Assembly: GCF_034424625.1 (NCBI RefSeq)
Contig: NZ_CP139976.1
Location: 4,402,001-4,466,000 of the forward strand
DNA length: 64,000 nucleotides
Direction: 5' to 3'
Source of the DNA: Janthinobacterium lividum
Lineage (GTDB): Bacteria > Pseudomonadota > Gammaproteobacteria > Burkholderiales > Burkholderiaceae_D
Made by a program: the position numbers and the translations under genes. Under the pieces are notes generated by a model. That model saw only the letters and a list, made by a program, of their open reading frames with translations. It did no database searches and was not told where the DNA came from. Below are positions 42,946-53,977 of the stretch, in pieces. Position 1 is the stretch's first letter. The number at the start of each line of letters is the position of its first letter.

Positions 42946-44634
42946 ATGGTCAAGACATTGCGCTGGCTACGGCCGCCATGGCTGGCTGGCGTGGGTGCAG
43001 GGCTGCTGCTCATTACGTGGAGTAACACTGCCGCCGCGCAAGAGCCGAAGGAACACAGCGAACTCGATGCCACCGTCGCCGCGCCCTTCCACGCCGCGCG
43101 CGGCGAGCGGGCAACGCAGGCGCGTGCATTTGTCGTGCACCTCGCCTATCCGGGCGAAGGCCGCACCCATGCGGTGCGCTGGACATTGACCTTGTCCGGC
43201 CCGGGGCCGCAAGGCGCCGTGCTGCGGCGCTGGTCGGGCACGCAACAGGTAGGTGCCGGCGGCAAGAGTGTCACCTTGCCCTGGGATGGCCGCGCCGACG
43301 CCGAAGCGCCCAAACGGCGGGGGCTGGCGCCAGACGGCTTGTATCAGTTGCGCCTGCTTGCCGTGGCCGATGCGGGCACGCCGCAGGAAACGAAGGTGGA
43401 GCAGCAATGGCCGATCCAGGTGCTGCGGCGCAGCGGCACCGCGCCCACGGTGCCCGCCTTCCAGGCCGGCTTGCAACAACTGCCCAGCCTGGAAGGCCAG
43501 CCCGGCTACCGCATCGTCTACGCCAACCTGCACAGCCAGACGCGCCACAGCGACGGCGGCGCGGCGCTCGACGCCTGCCATGGCGCGCAGGATCCGCAAA
43601 CGGCGCCCTTCGGCCCCATCGATGCCTACAAGTATGCGCAGCAACATGGGCTCGACGCCCTGCTGACATCCGAGCACAACCATATGTATGACGGTTCCGA
43701 CGGCACCAACCCAGCCGCCACCGCTGCCGAAGCGACAGCCTTGTACCAGACGGGGCTGGCCGAAGCGGCCGCGTATACCGCCGCCCACCCCGGCTTCCTG
43801 GCCCTGTACGGCATGGAATGGGGCGTCATCAACAAGGGCGGCCATGTGAATATCCTCAATAGCGAGCAGCTGCTGGGCTGGGAACGGAATGCCCTGGGCG
43901 AGCTGCTGGCCGACGTGGAAACGCCGAAGGGCGATTACGCTGGCCTGTACGCGCTGATGCGCGAACGGGGCTGGGTCGGCCAGTTCAACCACCCGGCCCA
44001 AACGGGCCAGTTTCTCGTCAATGGCCAGCCGCTGGGCTACACGCCGGATGGCGACGCGGCCATGGTGCTGTGCGAAGTCATGAACACGTCCGCGTTTTCC
44101 ACCAACGACCAGGAAACGGAGACGCGGCGCAGCAATTACGAGGCCGCCTGCAACCGTGCCCTGTCGGCCGGCTACCACCTGGCCTTCAGCAGCAACCAGG
44201 ACAACCACTGCGCCAATTGGGGCGCGTCGTATGGCAACCGCACGGCCGTGCTGGTGAGCAGCCCGGCCGCCGGCATGCCTGTTTCACGCGACAGCTTCCT
44301 CGAAGCGCTGCGCGCGCGCCGCGTGTTTGCCACCATGGACAAGCATGCGCAGCTGCTGTTCACGGCCAACGGCAAGCTGATGGGCGAGCGTTTCGACAAC
44401 CATGGCCCCTTGCACCTGGCCACCCATTTCAGCAACAGCGCGGGGCGGCAAGCGGCCGCTGTCGCCATCTTCCACGGTGTGCCGGGCGGCAACGGGTCCG
44501 TCACACAAGTGTCTGACCAGGCCGAGCTCACCCTCACGCCCGCGCCCGGCCCCCATTTCTATTACGCGCGGCTGGTGCAGCACGATGGCAACATCGTCTG
44601 GTCGGCGCCCGTGTGGGTCAATCAGTTGCCGTGA
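42946..44634 (+). CDS. CehA/McbA-family metallohydrolase (PHP-like), exported
   Basis: Protein of 562 residues with a signal peptide (LAGVGAGLLLITWSNTAAAQ). The C-terminal two thirds form a PHP-type metal-dependent hydrolase: YANLHSQTRHSDGGAALDAC, LLTSEHNHMYDGSDG, GMEWGVINKGGHVNILN, GQFNHPAQTGQ and FSSNQDNHCANWG supply the His/Asp metal ligands. The N-terminal part looks like an extra beta domain. CehA relatives hydrolyse esters and carbamates, but most members have unknown substrates. GGGAGG lies 5 bases before the ATG. It is divergent from the nitrate operon and could share its NtrC sites. Confidence 0.85.
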   Translation: MVKTLRWLRPPWLAGVGAGLLLITWSNTAAAQEPKEHSELDATVAAPFHAARGERATQARAFVVHLAYPGEGRTHAVRWTLTLSGPGPQGAVLRRWSGTQQVGAGGKSVTLPWDGRADAEAPKRRGLAPDGLYQLRLLAVADAGTPQETKVEQQWPIQVLRRSGTAPTVPAFQAGLQQLPSLEGQPGYRIVYANLHSQTRHSDGGAALDACHGAQDPQTAPFGPIDAYKYAQQHGLDALLTSEHNHMYDGSDGTNPAATAAEATALYQTGLAEAAAYTAAHPGFLALYGMEWGVINKGGHVNILNSEQLLGWERNALGELLADVETPKGDYAGLYALMRERGWVGQFNHPAQTGQFLVNGQPLGYTPDGDAAMVLCEVMNTSAFSTNDQETETRRSNYEAACNRALSAGYHLAFSSNQDNHCANWGASYGNRTAVLVSSPAAGMPVSRDSFLEALRARRVFATMDKHAQLLFTANGKLMGERFDNHGPLHLATHFSNSAGRQAAAVAIFHGVPGGNGSVTQVSDQAELTLTPAPGPHFYYARLVQHDGNIVWSAPVWVNQLP

Positions 44635-45556
44635 CGGTGACAGTGACAGCGGGGGCGGGATGCCGGGCCATCAGTTCGGCCACCCAGTCGATAAAGACGC
44701 GCAGTTTCTTGCTGACATGGCGGTTCGGTGGATAGGCCAGATGGAGCGGCATGGCATCGACCGTCCATGCGGGGAACAGCGGCAGCAGCTCGCCCCTGGC
44801 CACGTGCGGCCGCGCCATGTAGTCGGGCAGCCACAGCACGCCCAGCCCCGCCACCCCGGCCGCCAGGTAGGCGTTGCCGTCGTCGATCGACAGCACGTAC
44901 TGGCCATGGATCTTGACGCTCTGGCCCTCGCGGTGCATCACGTACGGAAAGCCGTTGCCGCTGCTGGCCCAGCGAAAGCGCACGATGCGGTGCGCGCCGT
45001 CCTGCAAGTCCAGCGGATGCAAGGGCGTGCCCACCCGCTGCAGATAGGCGGGCGCCGCATACACGCCCAGCGGCAAGTCGGCGAGCTTGCGCGCCATCAG
45101 CGACTGGTCGGTGATATCACCGCCGCGTATCACGCAATCGACATTCTCGCCGATCACGTCGACCATGCGGTCGCTGGCGCCCATGTCGAGCACGATATCG
45201 GGATACCGCGCATGGAACCCGGGCAGCGCCGGCACCAGCAGCAAAGCGGCGAACGGACTGGGCACGTCCACCCGCAACTGGCCCCGCGGCAAGGCGGCGG
45301 CGTGCGGCAAGCTCGTTTCGATTTCTTCCAGGGTGTCGAGCACCTGCACGATGCGCTCGTAATAGGCGGCGCCATCGGCCGTTACATTGACCTTGCGCGT
45401 GGTGCGGTTCAGCAGCTTCAGGCGCAGCCGCGCCTCGAGCTGCTGCACCAGCTGCGTCACCGTGGTGCGGCTCATGTGCAAGGTCGCGGCCGCCCGCGTA
45501 AAACTGCCCGTCTCGACCACCCGCACGAAAGCCTTCATCGCATCAAACCTGTCCAT
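44618..45556 (-). CDS. LysR-family transcriptional regulator
   Basis: Protein of 312 residues. The N-terminal helix-turn-helix is MKAFVRVVETGSFTRAAATL then HMSRTTVTQLVQQLEARLRL, followed by the CrgA-type substrate domain (LRVDVPSPFAALLLVPALPG). Divergent from a RidA-family gene; the shared region holds a LysR-type palindrome (45577-45595). Overlaps the 3' end of the CehA-like gene by 17 bases. Ligand unknown. Confidence 0.93.
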   Translation of the reverse strand: MDRFDAMKAFVRVVETGSFTRAAATLHMSRTTVTQLVQQLEARLRLKLLNRTTRKVNVTADGAAYYERIVQVLDTLEEIETSLPHAAALPRGQLRVDVPSPFAALLLVPALPGFHARYPDIVLDMGASDRMVDVIGENVDCVIRGGDITDQSLMARKLADLPLGVYAAPAYLQRVGTPLHPLDLQDGAHRIVRFRWASSGNGFPYVMHREGQSVKIHGQYVLSIDDGNAYLAAGVAGLGVLWLPDYMARPHVARGELLPLFPAWTVDAMPLHLAYPPNRHVSKKLRVFIDWVAELMARHPAPAVTVTVTATD

Positions 45557-45576
45557 CTACACCTCCGCCATTCGAT

Positions 45577-45595
45577 TGTTTGGATTATACAAACA
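45577..45595. promoter_or_regulatory. LysR-type operator between LysR and RidA genes
   Basis: Perfect dyad TGTTTG-N7-CAAACA containing the T-N11-A core. It lies 21 bases before the lysR-type ATG and 93 bases before the RidA-family ATG, where an LTTR would bind to control both. Confidence 0.65.
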
Positions 45596-45687
45596 GTGCA
45601 GGCGATTCTGGCCGCTTTATCAGCTGACTGGCAGCAGATAAAGTGTTCTCCAGGCAGCAACTTCGCTGCATCAACAAAGGAAAGCTG

Positions 45688-46113
45688 ATGAAACGCGACG
45701 TCGTATTCCCTCCGGGCCGCCAAGCCCTGTATGAACAGAACCGCTATTCCCCGGCCGTGCGCGCCAACGGCCTGCTGTTCGTCTCCGGCCAGGTCGGCAG
45801 CCGCGAAGACGGCACGCCCGAACCCGGACTCGACGCCCAGGTCCGGCGTGCGTTCGACAACCTGAACGCCATCTTGCAAGCGGCCGGCTGTACCTTCGAC
45901 GATGTACAGGACGTGACCATCTTCATCGTCGACCCGCAGGCCAACTTCCAGCGCATCTGGGATATCGTGCAGGCCGGGTACTGGGGCCAGGCGCCGCACC
46001 CGACGGTGACGGCCGTGGGCGTGACGTGGCTGTATGGTTTCCAGTTCGAGATCAAGGTGGTGGCCAGGCTGCCTGGCCAGCACGCAGCCCCCGGAAGCGT
46101 GCAGGAAAAATAG
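45688..46113 (+). CDS. RidA/YjgF-family protein
   Basis: Protein of 141 residues of the Rid family, small trimers that often deaminate reactive enamines/imines formed by PLP enzymes. Recognisable elements are the strand LLFVSGQVGSREDGTPEPGL, the helix FDNLNAILQAAGCTFDDVQD and PHPTVTAVGVTWLYGFQFEI. The family's usual catalytic Arg in the last motif (often R in ..RxxVEI) is not evident, so it may be a non-RidA subfamily. AAAGGA precedes the ATG at 45688. Controlled most likely by the divergent LysR-type protein. Confidence 0.88.
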   Translation: MKRDVVFPPGRQALYEQNRYSPAVRANGLLFVSGQVGSREDGTPEPGLDAQVRRAFDNLNAILQAAGCTFDDVQDVTIFIVDPQANFQRIWDIVQAGYWGQAPHPTVTAVGVTWLYGFQFEIKVVARLPGQHAAPGSVQEK

Positions 46114-46242
46114 CGGCAGGTTGTCCCTCGCACGATTGCCCGCCGCAAGGTGCGCTGGCACTGATCTGTGGCAACATGGCAGCGCCGTTTGGACAGCATG
46201 TTGACAGCAAGGCGGCGCAAGCAACCCATGCCAGGAAACGCA

Positions 46243-46887
46243 ATGAAGCCAAAAGCGCTGATCATCGCCCATATCGAAGCGTTCTTGCTGGAGCCGCTGA
46301 GCGCAGCAGGCTTCAAGTTCTCGCCAAGCCAGCTGACCTTCAAGCGCACGCAGAACGAATTCGTCCAGGCCATCCATTTCCAGGCCAACCGCCATAACGA
46401 AGAGCATCTCTGCGTGGCATTCTGGAGCCACTATCAGGTTTCGTCCAGATCCTATACATCGTGGCACAAGGCGCGTTACGCTCACGAACCTGCCAACAAT
46501 ATCGTTGGCGATGTGGCCGACTGGAATATCAGAAACTGGCAATTCCCTGTCATCGATGGCAAGGAGGACAAGGAACACCAGCTCGTCGATCCCTCCCATC
46601 GGACAACAGTCATGGCCTGCCTGCGGGACAATCTGCTGGAGTTCGCCATTCCCTGGCTCGACCAACGGTCCAACTGGGAAAATGCGGCCCTGGCCCTGGT
46701 CGAAGCGCAAGGCTCGCATGCCAGGGCCTGCGATTTTTATCTGATGGCCGGCAAGCAGGAAAAAGCCTTGTGGGCCTTGCACGAAGGCATTGCCTACTGG
46801 GAAAGAAACCCCAAGGCATCTTATCCGCAAGAAAAAGAGGAGATCGTTTTGCGTATGGAACACTACTTCAATGCGACACCAATCTGA
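46243..46887 (+). CDS. Hypothetical protein, DUF4304-like
   Basis: Soluble protein of 214 residues. The N-terminal half (LEPLSAAGFKFSPSQLTFKR then TQNEFVQAIHFQANRHNEEH) resembles the DUF4304 group, often seen as immunity or toxin-associated proteins. No signal peptide. Start 46243 is favoured because GGAAACGC lies just upstream; an ATG at 46228 is possible. The next gene begins 3 bases after its stop, so they are coupled. Function unknown. Confidence 0.7.
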   Translation: MKPKALIIAHIEAFLLEPLSAAGFKFSPSQLTFKRTQNEFVQAIHFQANRHNEEHLCVAFWSHYQVSSRSYTSWHKARYAHEPANNIVGDVADWNIRNWQFPVIDGKEDKEHQLVDPSHRTTVMACLRDNLLEFAIPWLDQRSNWENAALALVEAQGSHARACDFYLMAGKQEKALWALHEGIAYWERNPKASYPQEKEEIVLRMEHYFNATPI

Positions 46888-46890
46888 ACC

Positions 46891-47550
46891 ATGACAGCGA
46901 TCACTTGCCCCTACGATGGCGACTGCGGGCACTCATTCGCCCCCAGCGCAATGGCAGCGTCGGATGGCGCGTTCTTAACGACGGCCGTTGCCAAAAAGAT
47001 GACGTTCATGTTCCTGCACTGCCCCGCATGTACAAGGATGTTCCAGTTCAATCCGGTCGCCTGGACAGCGCAGGCTTGCGAAGCTGCCGCGCCCAAGGCT
47101 GCCAGGGTCGCGAAGAAAAGCGGCAAGCAGCTGGACAAATTGCTGGCCAGGGAAAAAGTGGCCCTGCCCCCGGCCTATCTCGATCACCTCCACAGTGGAA
47201 AATCGCGTCGCGAGGTGGCGATTTGCAGCGATGAAGATCCTTTCACGCTGTACAGCCTGGACGAGCTGTGCAAAAAGGTCGATGTGGATGGAACAAGCTA
47301 TCTGGCAGTCAGGCAACTGGCAGGCTTTGCCCAGGCCCTGGCGCAAGCGGCGGGAGCCGGCTCGAAGCAGGCAGCACCGTTCAGTCCTGCGGAGCTGGCG
47401 GCTTGCCTGGCCATCGGCGAGGAAAATACGCGCATCCTGTTCATCGACAGCCGCGACAACGAGGCATTGTGGATTTATCACCCCGACGGCGGCGATGTCG
47501 ACAAGACACGGCTCACCGTGACCTCCCTGATCGGGCCTGGCGCCCTCTGA
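46891..47550 (+). CDS. Hypothetical protein with zinc-ribbon-like N-terminus and SMI1/KNR4-like C-terminus
   Basis: Protein of 219 residues. Four Cys near the N-terminus, in ITCPYDGDCGHSF and LHCPACTRMFQ, form a CPxxxxxC...CPxC zinc-ribbon-like set. The C-terminal part (LPPAYLDHLHSGKSRREVAI, ENTRILFIDSRDNEALWIYH) is reminiscent of SMI1/KNR4 proteins, many of which are immunity factors. No ribosome-binding site is clear, so translation probably depends on the upstream gene. Function unknown; family assignment is weak. Confidence 0.65.
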   Translation: MTAITCPYDGDCGHSFAPSAMAASDGAFLTTAVAKKMTFMFLHCPACTRMFQFNPVAWTAQACEAAAPKAARVAKKSGKQLDKLLAREKVALPPAYLDHLHSGKSRREVAICSDEDPFTLYSLDELCKKVDVDGTSYLAVRQLAGFAQALAQAAGAGSKQAAPFSPAELAACLAIGEENTRILFIDSRDNEALWIYHPDGGDVDKTRLTVTSLIGPGAL

Positions 47551-47732
47551 AGGGCGCATCACGCCGCAGATTCTGCGGCCTGCTTCCATTCCAGCAAACA
47601 ATATTGGAAAAGCATGTTATTTTTTAAATAGTCGTTTATAGACACTGGTTCCCCGCAGCAATCCATGGCACCATGGGTGCGCCGTTTTGACAGCAACACG
47701 GCACAACCGACCATCGTCAAGGAACCCTGTCC

Positions 47733-49838
47733 ATGTCTTTTTATCGCAAGTTTGCCGGCAGCATGCTGCTGGGCCTGGCCACAGCGGGCGTCGCCCATGC
47801 CCAAGCCCCGGCGCCCGCCTCCACCCCTACCGATCCCCACCTTTGGCTGGAAGAAGTCCTCGGCGACAAGCCGCTGGCCTGGGTCAGGCAGCACAATGCC
47901 GTGAGCACCAAGGAACTGGAAAGCCAGCCCGGTTTCGCCGCCCTGCAGGCGCGCCTGAAAACCATCCTCAATTCCAAGGAACGCATTCCCTACGTCAGCA
48001 AGGAAGGCGAGTATTACTACAACTTCTGGCGCGACGCCCAGCACGTGCGCGGCATCTGGCGCCGCACCACCCTGGCGCAATACCAGCTGGCCGAGCCAAA
48101 TTGGGAAACCGTGATCGACCTCGACCAGCTGGCCGCCGGCGAGAGTGAAAACTGGGTCTGGGGCGGCGCCACCTGCCTGTATCCGAAGGGCGAACGCTGC
48201 CTCATTTCCCTGTCGCGCGGCGGCGGCGACGCCAAGGTGGTGCGCGAATACGACGTGGCCAGGCGCGCCTTTGTCGACGGCGGCTTTACCCTGCCCGAAG
48301 CGAAAGGCAGCGCCAGCTGGATCGACCAGGATACCCTGTTCGTCTCCACGGATTTCGGCCCCGGCTCGATGACCAGCTCCGGCTACCCGCGCATCATCAA
48401 GCAGTGGCAGCGCGGCACGCCGCTGGCGCAGGCGCAAACGCTGTACGAAGCCAGGCCCGACGACCTGAGTGCGGGCGCCTACAAGGATTTCACGCCCGGC
48501 CACGAACACCAGTTCATCGAGCGGCAAATCGATTTCTACAGCGGCGAAATGTTCCTGCGCGACGGCGCCGAGTTGAAGAAAGTGCCGAAACCGGACGATG
48601 CGACGGCATTCACCGTGCGCGACCAGCTGGTCATCACCCTGCGCTCCGACTGGAAAGTCAACGGCAAGACCTATGCGCAAGGCTCATTGCTGGCGACGGA
48701 TTTCAAGGCCTTCATGCAGGGCAAGCAGGAACTGGAAGTGCTGTACGCGCCAACGGCCACGTCTTCGCTGGACAATGTCACGGCGACGAAATCGGCCATC
48801 CTCGTGACGACCCTGGACAAGGTCAAGAACCGCCTGACGGAACTGCGCCATGTGAACGGCAAGTGGCAGCGCCGCGCCGTCGATGCGCCGAAACTGGGCA
48901 CCCTGGCCGTCAGCGCGCTCGATTCCGTCGACTCGGACCAGTACTTCCTGACGGTGACCGACTTCCTCAATCCGACCACCCTGTACCTGGCCACGGCGCA
49001 GAGCGACAAGCGCACGAAAATCAAGTCGCTGCCCGCCTACTACGACGCGGCGCCGTACAAGGTGGAGCAGTTCGAATCGACGTCGAAGGATGGCACCAGG
49101 GTGCCGTATTTCGCCATCATGGCCAAGAAGACGAAGTTCGACGGCAGCAACCCCACCGTGCTGTATGGCTATGGCGGCTTCGAAGTGTCGCTGAAACCCA
49201 GCTACAGCGGCACCACGGGCGTAGCGTGGCTGGAAAAGGGCGGCGTGTACGTGCTGGCGAATATCCGCGGCGGCGGCGAATTCGGCCCCCGCTGGCATCA
49301 GGCGGCATTGAAGGAAAACCGCCAGCGCGCGTATGACGACTTCATCTCGGTGGCGCAGGATCTGATCAAGCGCAAGGTCACCAGCCCGCGCCACCTGGGC
49401 ATCATGGGCGGCAGCAATGGCGGCCTGCTGACGGGCGCCGTGCTGGTGCAGCGTCCCGACCTGTTCAACGCCGTCGTCAGCCAGGTGCCGCTGCTCGACA
49501 TGCGCCGCTATAACAAGATGCTGGCGGGCGCCTCGTGGATAGGAGAGTACGGCGACCCGGACGTGCCGGAACAATGGGCTTATATCAGCAAATACTCGCC
49601 GTACCAGAACGTCTTCAAGGACAAGAAATATCCGCGCGTGCTGTTTACCACTTCGACGCGCGACGACCGGGTCCACCCTGGCCATGCGCGCAAGATGGTG
49701 GCGAAGATGGAAGAGCAAGGCCACGACGTGCTGTACTGGGAAAATACGGAAGGCGGCCACGCGGGTGCCGCCAACAACGACCAGCAGGCGCTGATGTGGG
49801 CGCTGACCTACACCTTCCTGCGGGAGCAGCTGAAGTAA
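47733..49838 (+). CDS. Prolyl oligopeptidase-family serine peptidase (S9), exported
   Basis: Peptidase of 701 residues with a signal peptide (SMLLGLATAGVAHAQ), so it acts in the periplasm or outside, unlike cytoplasmic prolyl oligopeptidases. The beta-propeller N-terminal domain is followed by the alpha/beta hydrolase: nucleophile S561 in IMGGSNGGLLTGA, Asp in TSTRDDRVHPGHARKM and His in GGHAGAANN near the end. AAGGA lies 8 bases before the ATG. Cleaves after proline in short peptides if family behaviour holds. Stands alone. Confidence 0.93.
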   Translation: MSFYRKFAGSMLLGLATAGVAHAQAPAPASTPTDPHLWLEEVLGDKPLAWVRQHNAVSTKELESQPGFAALQARLKTILNSKERIPYVSKEGEYYYNFWRDAQHVRGIWRRTTLAQYQLAEPNWETVIDLDQLAAGESENWVWGGATCLYPKGERCLISLSRGGGDAKVVREYDVARRAFVDGGFTLPEAKGSASWIDQDTLFVSTDFGPGSMTSSGYPRIIKQWQRGTPLAQAQTLYEARPDDLSAGAYKDFTPGHEHQFIERQIDFYSGEMFLRDGAELKKVPKPDDATAFTVRDQLVITLRSDWKVNGKTYAQGSLLATDFKAFMQGKQELEVLYAPTATSSLDNVTATKSAILVTTLDKVKNRLTELRHVNGKWQRRAVDAPKLGTLAVSALDSVDSDQYFLTVTDFLNPTTLYLATAQSDKRTKIKSLPAYYDAAPYKVEQFESTSKDGTRVPYFAIMAKKTKFDGSNPTVLYGYGGFEVSLKPSYSGTTGVAWLEKGGVYVLANIRGGGEFGPRWHQAALKENRQRAYDDFISVAQDLIKRKVTSPRHLGIMGGSNGGLLTGAVLVQRPDLFNAVVSQVPLLDMRRYNKMLAGASWIGEYGDPDVPEQWAYISKYSPYQNVFKDKKYPRVLFTTSTRDDRVHPGHARKMVAKMEEQGHDVLYWENTEGGHAGAANNDQQALMWALTYTFLREQLK

Positions 49839-49905
49839 TGGGGTGGTGTCGGATTACGCATCCCGCTAATCCGACCTGCCCGACCCTGCCCAGCTGCAGG
49901 ATTGC

Positions 49906-50529
49906 CTACTTCGCCTGCGCGCTGGGGCGTTCGGCGATGCGGTCGCGGTAAGCCTGCAGGTTGGACAAGCCTTCCGCGCCGGGACGGTACTTCATCAGGC
50001 CGCGCGCAAATTCCAGCGCGCAGAAGGCCGTGATGTCGGCAATCGTGAACCGTTCGCCGGCGATGTACGGCTGGCTGCCCAGCACCTGGTCCAGCCATTG
50101 CGCCGTTTCGCGCAGCTTGCCCGCCTGCGCCGCGGCGAAATCGGGAAACTGCGGGTTTTCCAGCGCCACCAGGGCCGGATGGCCGTGGCGCACCCAGTTG
50201 GCGGTGGCGCTGAACAAATGCAGTTCCACGCGGCGGTCGGCCATTTCGATGAAGGCGCGTTCCTCGAAGCCTTCGCCCATCAGGTTCGGCTGCGGCTGCA
50301 AGCCTTCCAGGTAGGTGCAGATGGCGCGCGTCTCGGTCAGCACACGCCCGTCCGCCAATTCCAGCACGGGCACGCGGCCCAGCGGGTTTTTCGCCAGGAA
50401 GGCGGGATCGCGGTGCTGCCCCGCCATCAGGTCGAGCGCCACTTCCTCGATGCCGGTGATGCCCTTCTCGGCGATGAACATGGTGACGCGGCGTGGATTG
50501 GGCGTGCGGGGGCTGATAGTCAGTTTCAT
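49906..50529 (-). CDS. Glutathione S-transferase
   Basis: Protein of 207 residues with a thioredoxin-like N-terminal domain (MKLTISPRTPNPRRVTMFIA, NPLGRVPVLELADGRVLTET) and the helical C-terminal domain (LDQVLGSQPYIAGERFTIAD). The SP-TPNPRR segment is where the family's active Ser/Tyr lies. It uses glutathione for detoxification; substrate unknown. The ATG at 50529 starts directly at the first strand. Convergent with the S9 peptidase gene and divergent from the M1 peptidase gene. Confidence 0.92.
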   Translation of the reverse strand: MKLTISPRTPNPRRVTMFIAEKGITGIEEVALDLMAGQHRDPAFLAKNPLGRVPVLELADGRVLTETRAICTYLEGLQPQPNLMGEGFEERAFIEMADRRVELHLFSATANWVRHGHPALVALENPQFPDFAAAQAGKLRETAQWLDQVLGSQPYIAGERFTIADITAFCALEFARGLMKYRPGAEGLSNLQAYRDRIAERPSAQAK

Positions 50530-50791
50530 GTGCAGGTCTCGTCTCGTTGTAGTGGTGGATGGTGGTTGACAATCAGGTGCGGCACCAGCCTGTGGCAATG
50601 CAGTCAGGCGCCCATCATACCAGCGCACCGTCGTGGTGCGGCGCTCCTGGCGCGTTGACTTTGCCCCCGTTTCCACTTAGATTGCTGTACGGGAACGCTG
50701 GCTTCCAGTTCCAGCGATGTCCCCCAACCGCCATCAACGCTCGCAGCCTACCCGGCCGGCGGGCGTTTTACCCATGAACGAAGGGCATACC

Positions 50792-53497
<2,706 letters not shown>

Positions 53498-53505
53498 GCG
53501 CCCGC

Positions 53506-53541
53506 GCCCGGCGCCGCAGTACGGCGGCGCCGGGCATTTTT
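53506..53541 (+). terminator. Strong intrinsic terminator of the M1 aminopeptidase gene
   Basis: A 12-bp perfect GC-rich stem (GCCCGGCGCCGC with GCGGCGCCGGGC) closes a 6-base loop and is followed by ATTTTT. It begins 9 bases after the stop codon. Confidence 0.9.
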
Positions 53542-53562
53542 CAGCCCTGTACGAAAATCCGG

Positions 53563-53600
53563 GCAAAAAAAACCGGCTTCGCAAAGTGCGGTAGCCGGTT
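53563..53600 (-). terminator. Orphan leftward intrinsic terminator
   Basis: On the minus strand an 8-bp stem AACCGGCT/AGCCGGTT (53600-53593 with 53578-53571) is followed by a run of eight T. The nearest leftward gene, the OmpA-domain gene, ends 378 bases earlier at 53978. It is either a distant terminator of that operon or the end of a small RNA from the gap. Confidence 0.75.
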
Positions 53601-53977
53601 GAAACGCTGTTTCAGAGCGCAGGGATAAAGCAGGAAAACACATGAAAAAGTGGAAATCGTGCCGGTCATTGAGGTGTCCGGCAACCTTGCGCCCGGGGTT
53701 TCCGTGCGCCATGTATCCACTATGCCAGCCCTTGCCGGAAACAGGCTTAGGACTTCATTAAATCCCCGCCCGATCCCCGCATTTCCCCTGTCCCACCCTG
53801 CAATCATTACTATAAAACAAGTTTTACATATCTGGTGCCGATGGTTGAGCTCACCGGCTAAGCTGTTGAGTCATGCCTGCATCCTATCGCTCCCGGAGCG
53901 TAGTGATTTGCGCATTGCATGCTGTGTGCCAACAAAAGCATCATAACAGCGCCATATGACCGCCTTATGACGTAGCG
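53601..53977. other. Gap between two terminators and the OmpA-domain gene
   Basis: No gene with a plausible ribosome-binding site or recognised protein is seen on either strand; short open frames here show no conserved-looking sequence. A 14-base palindrome TAAAAC-AA-GTTTTA stands at 53813-53826. The stretch ends in the leftward terminator at 53563-53600, so a leftward non-coding transcript is possible. Confidence 0.45.
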
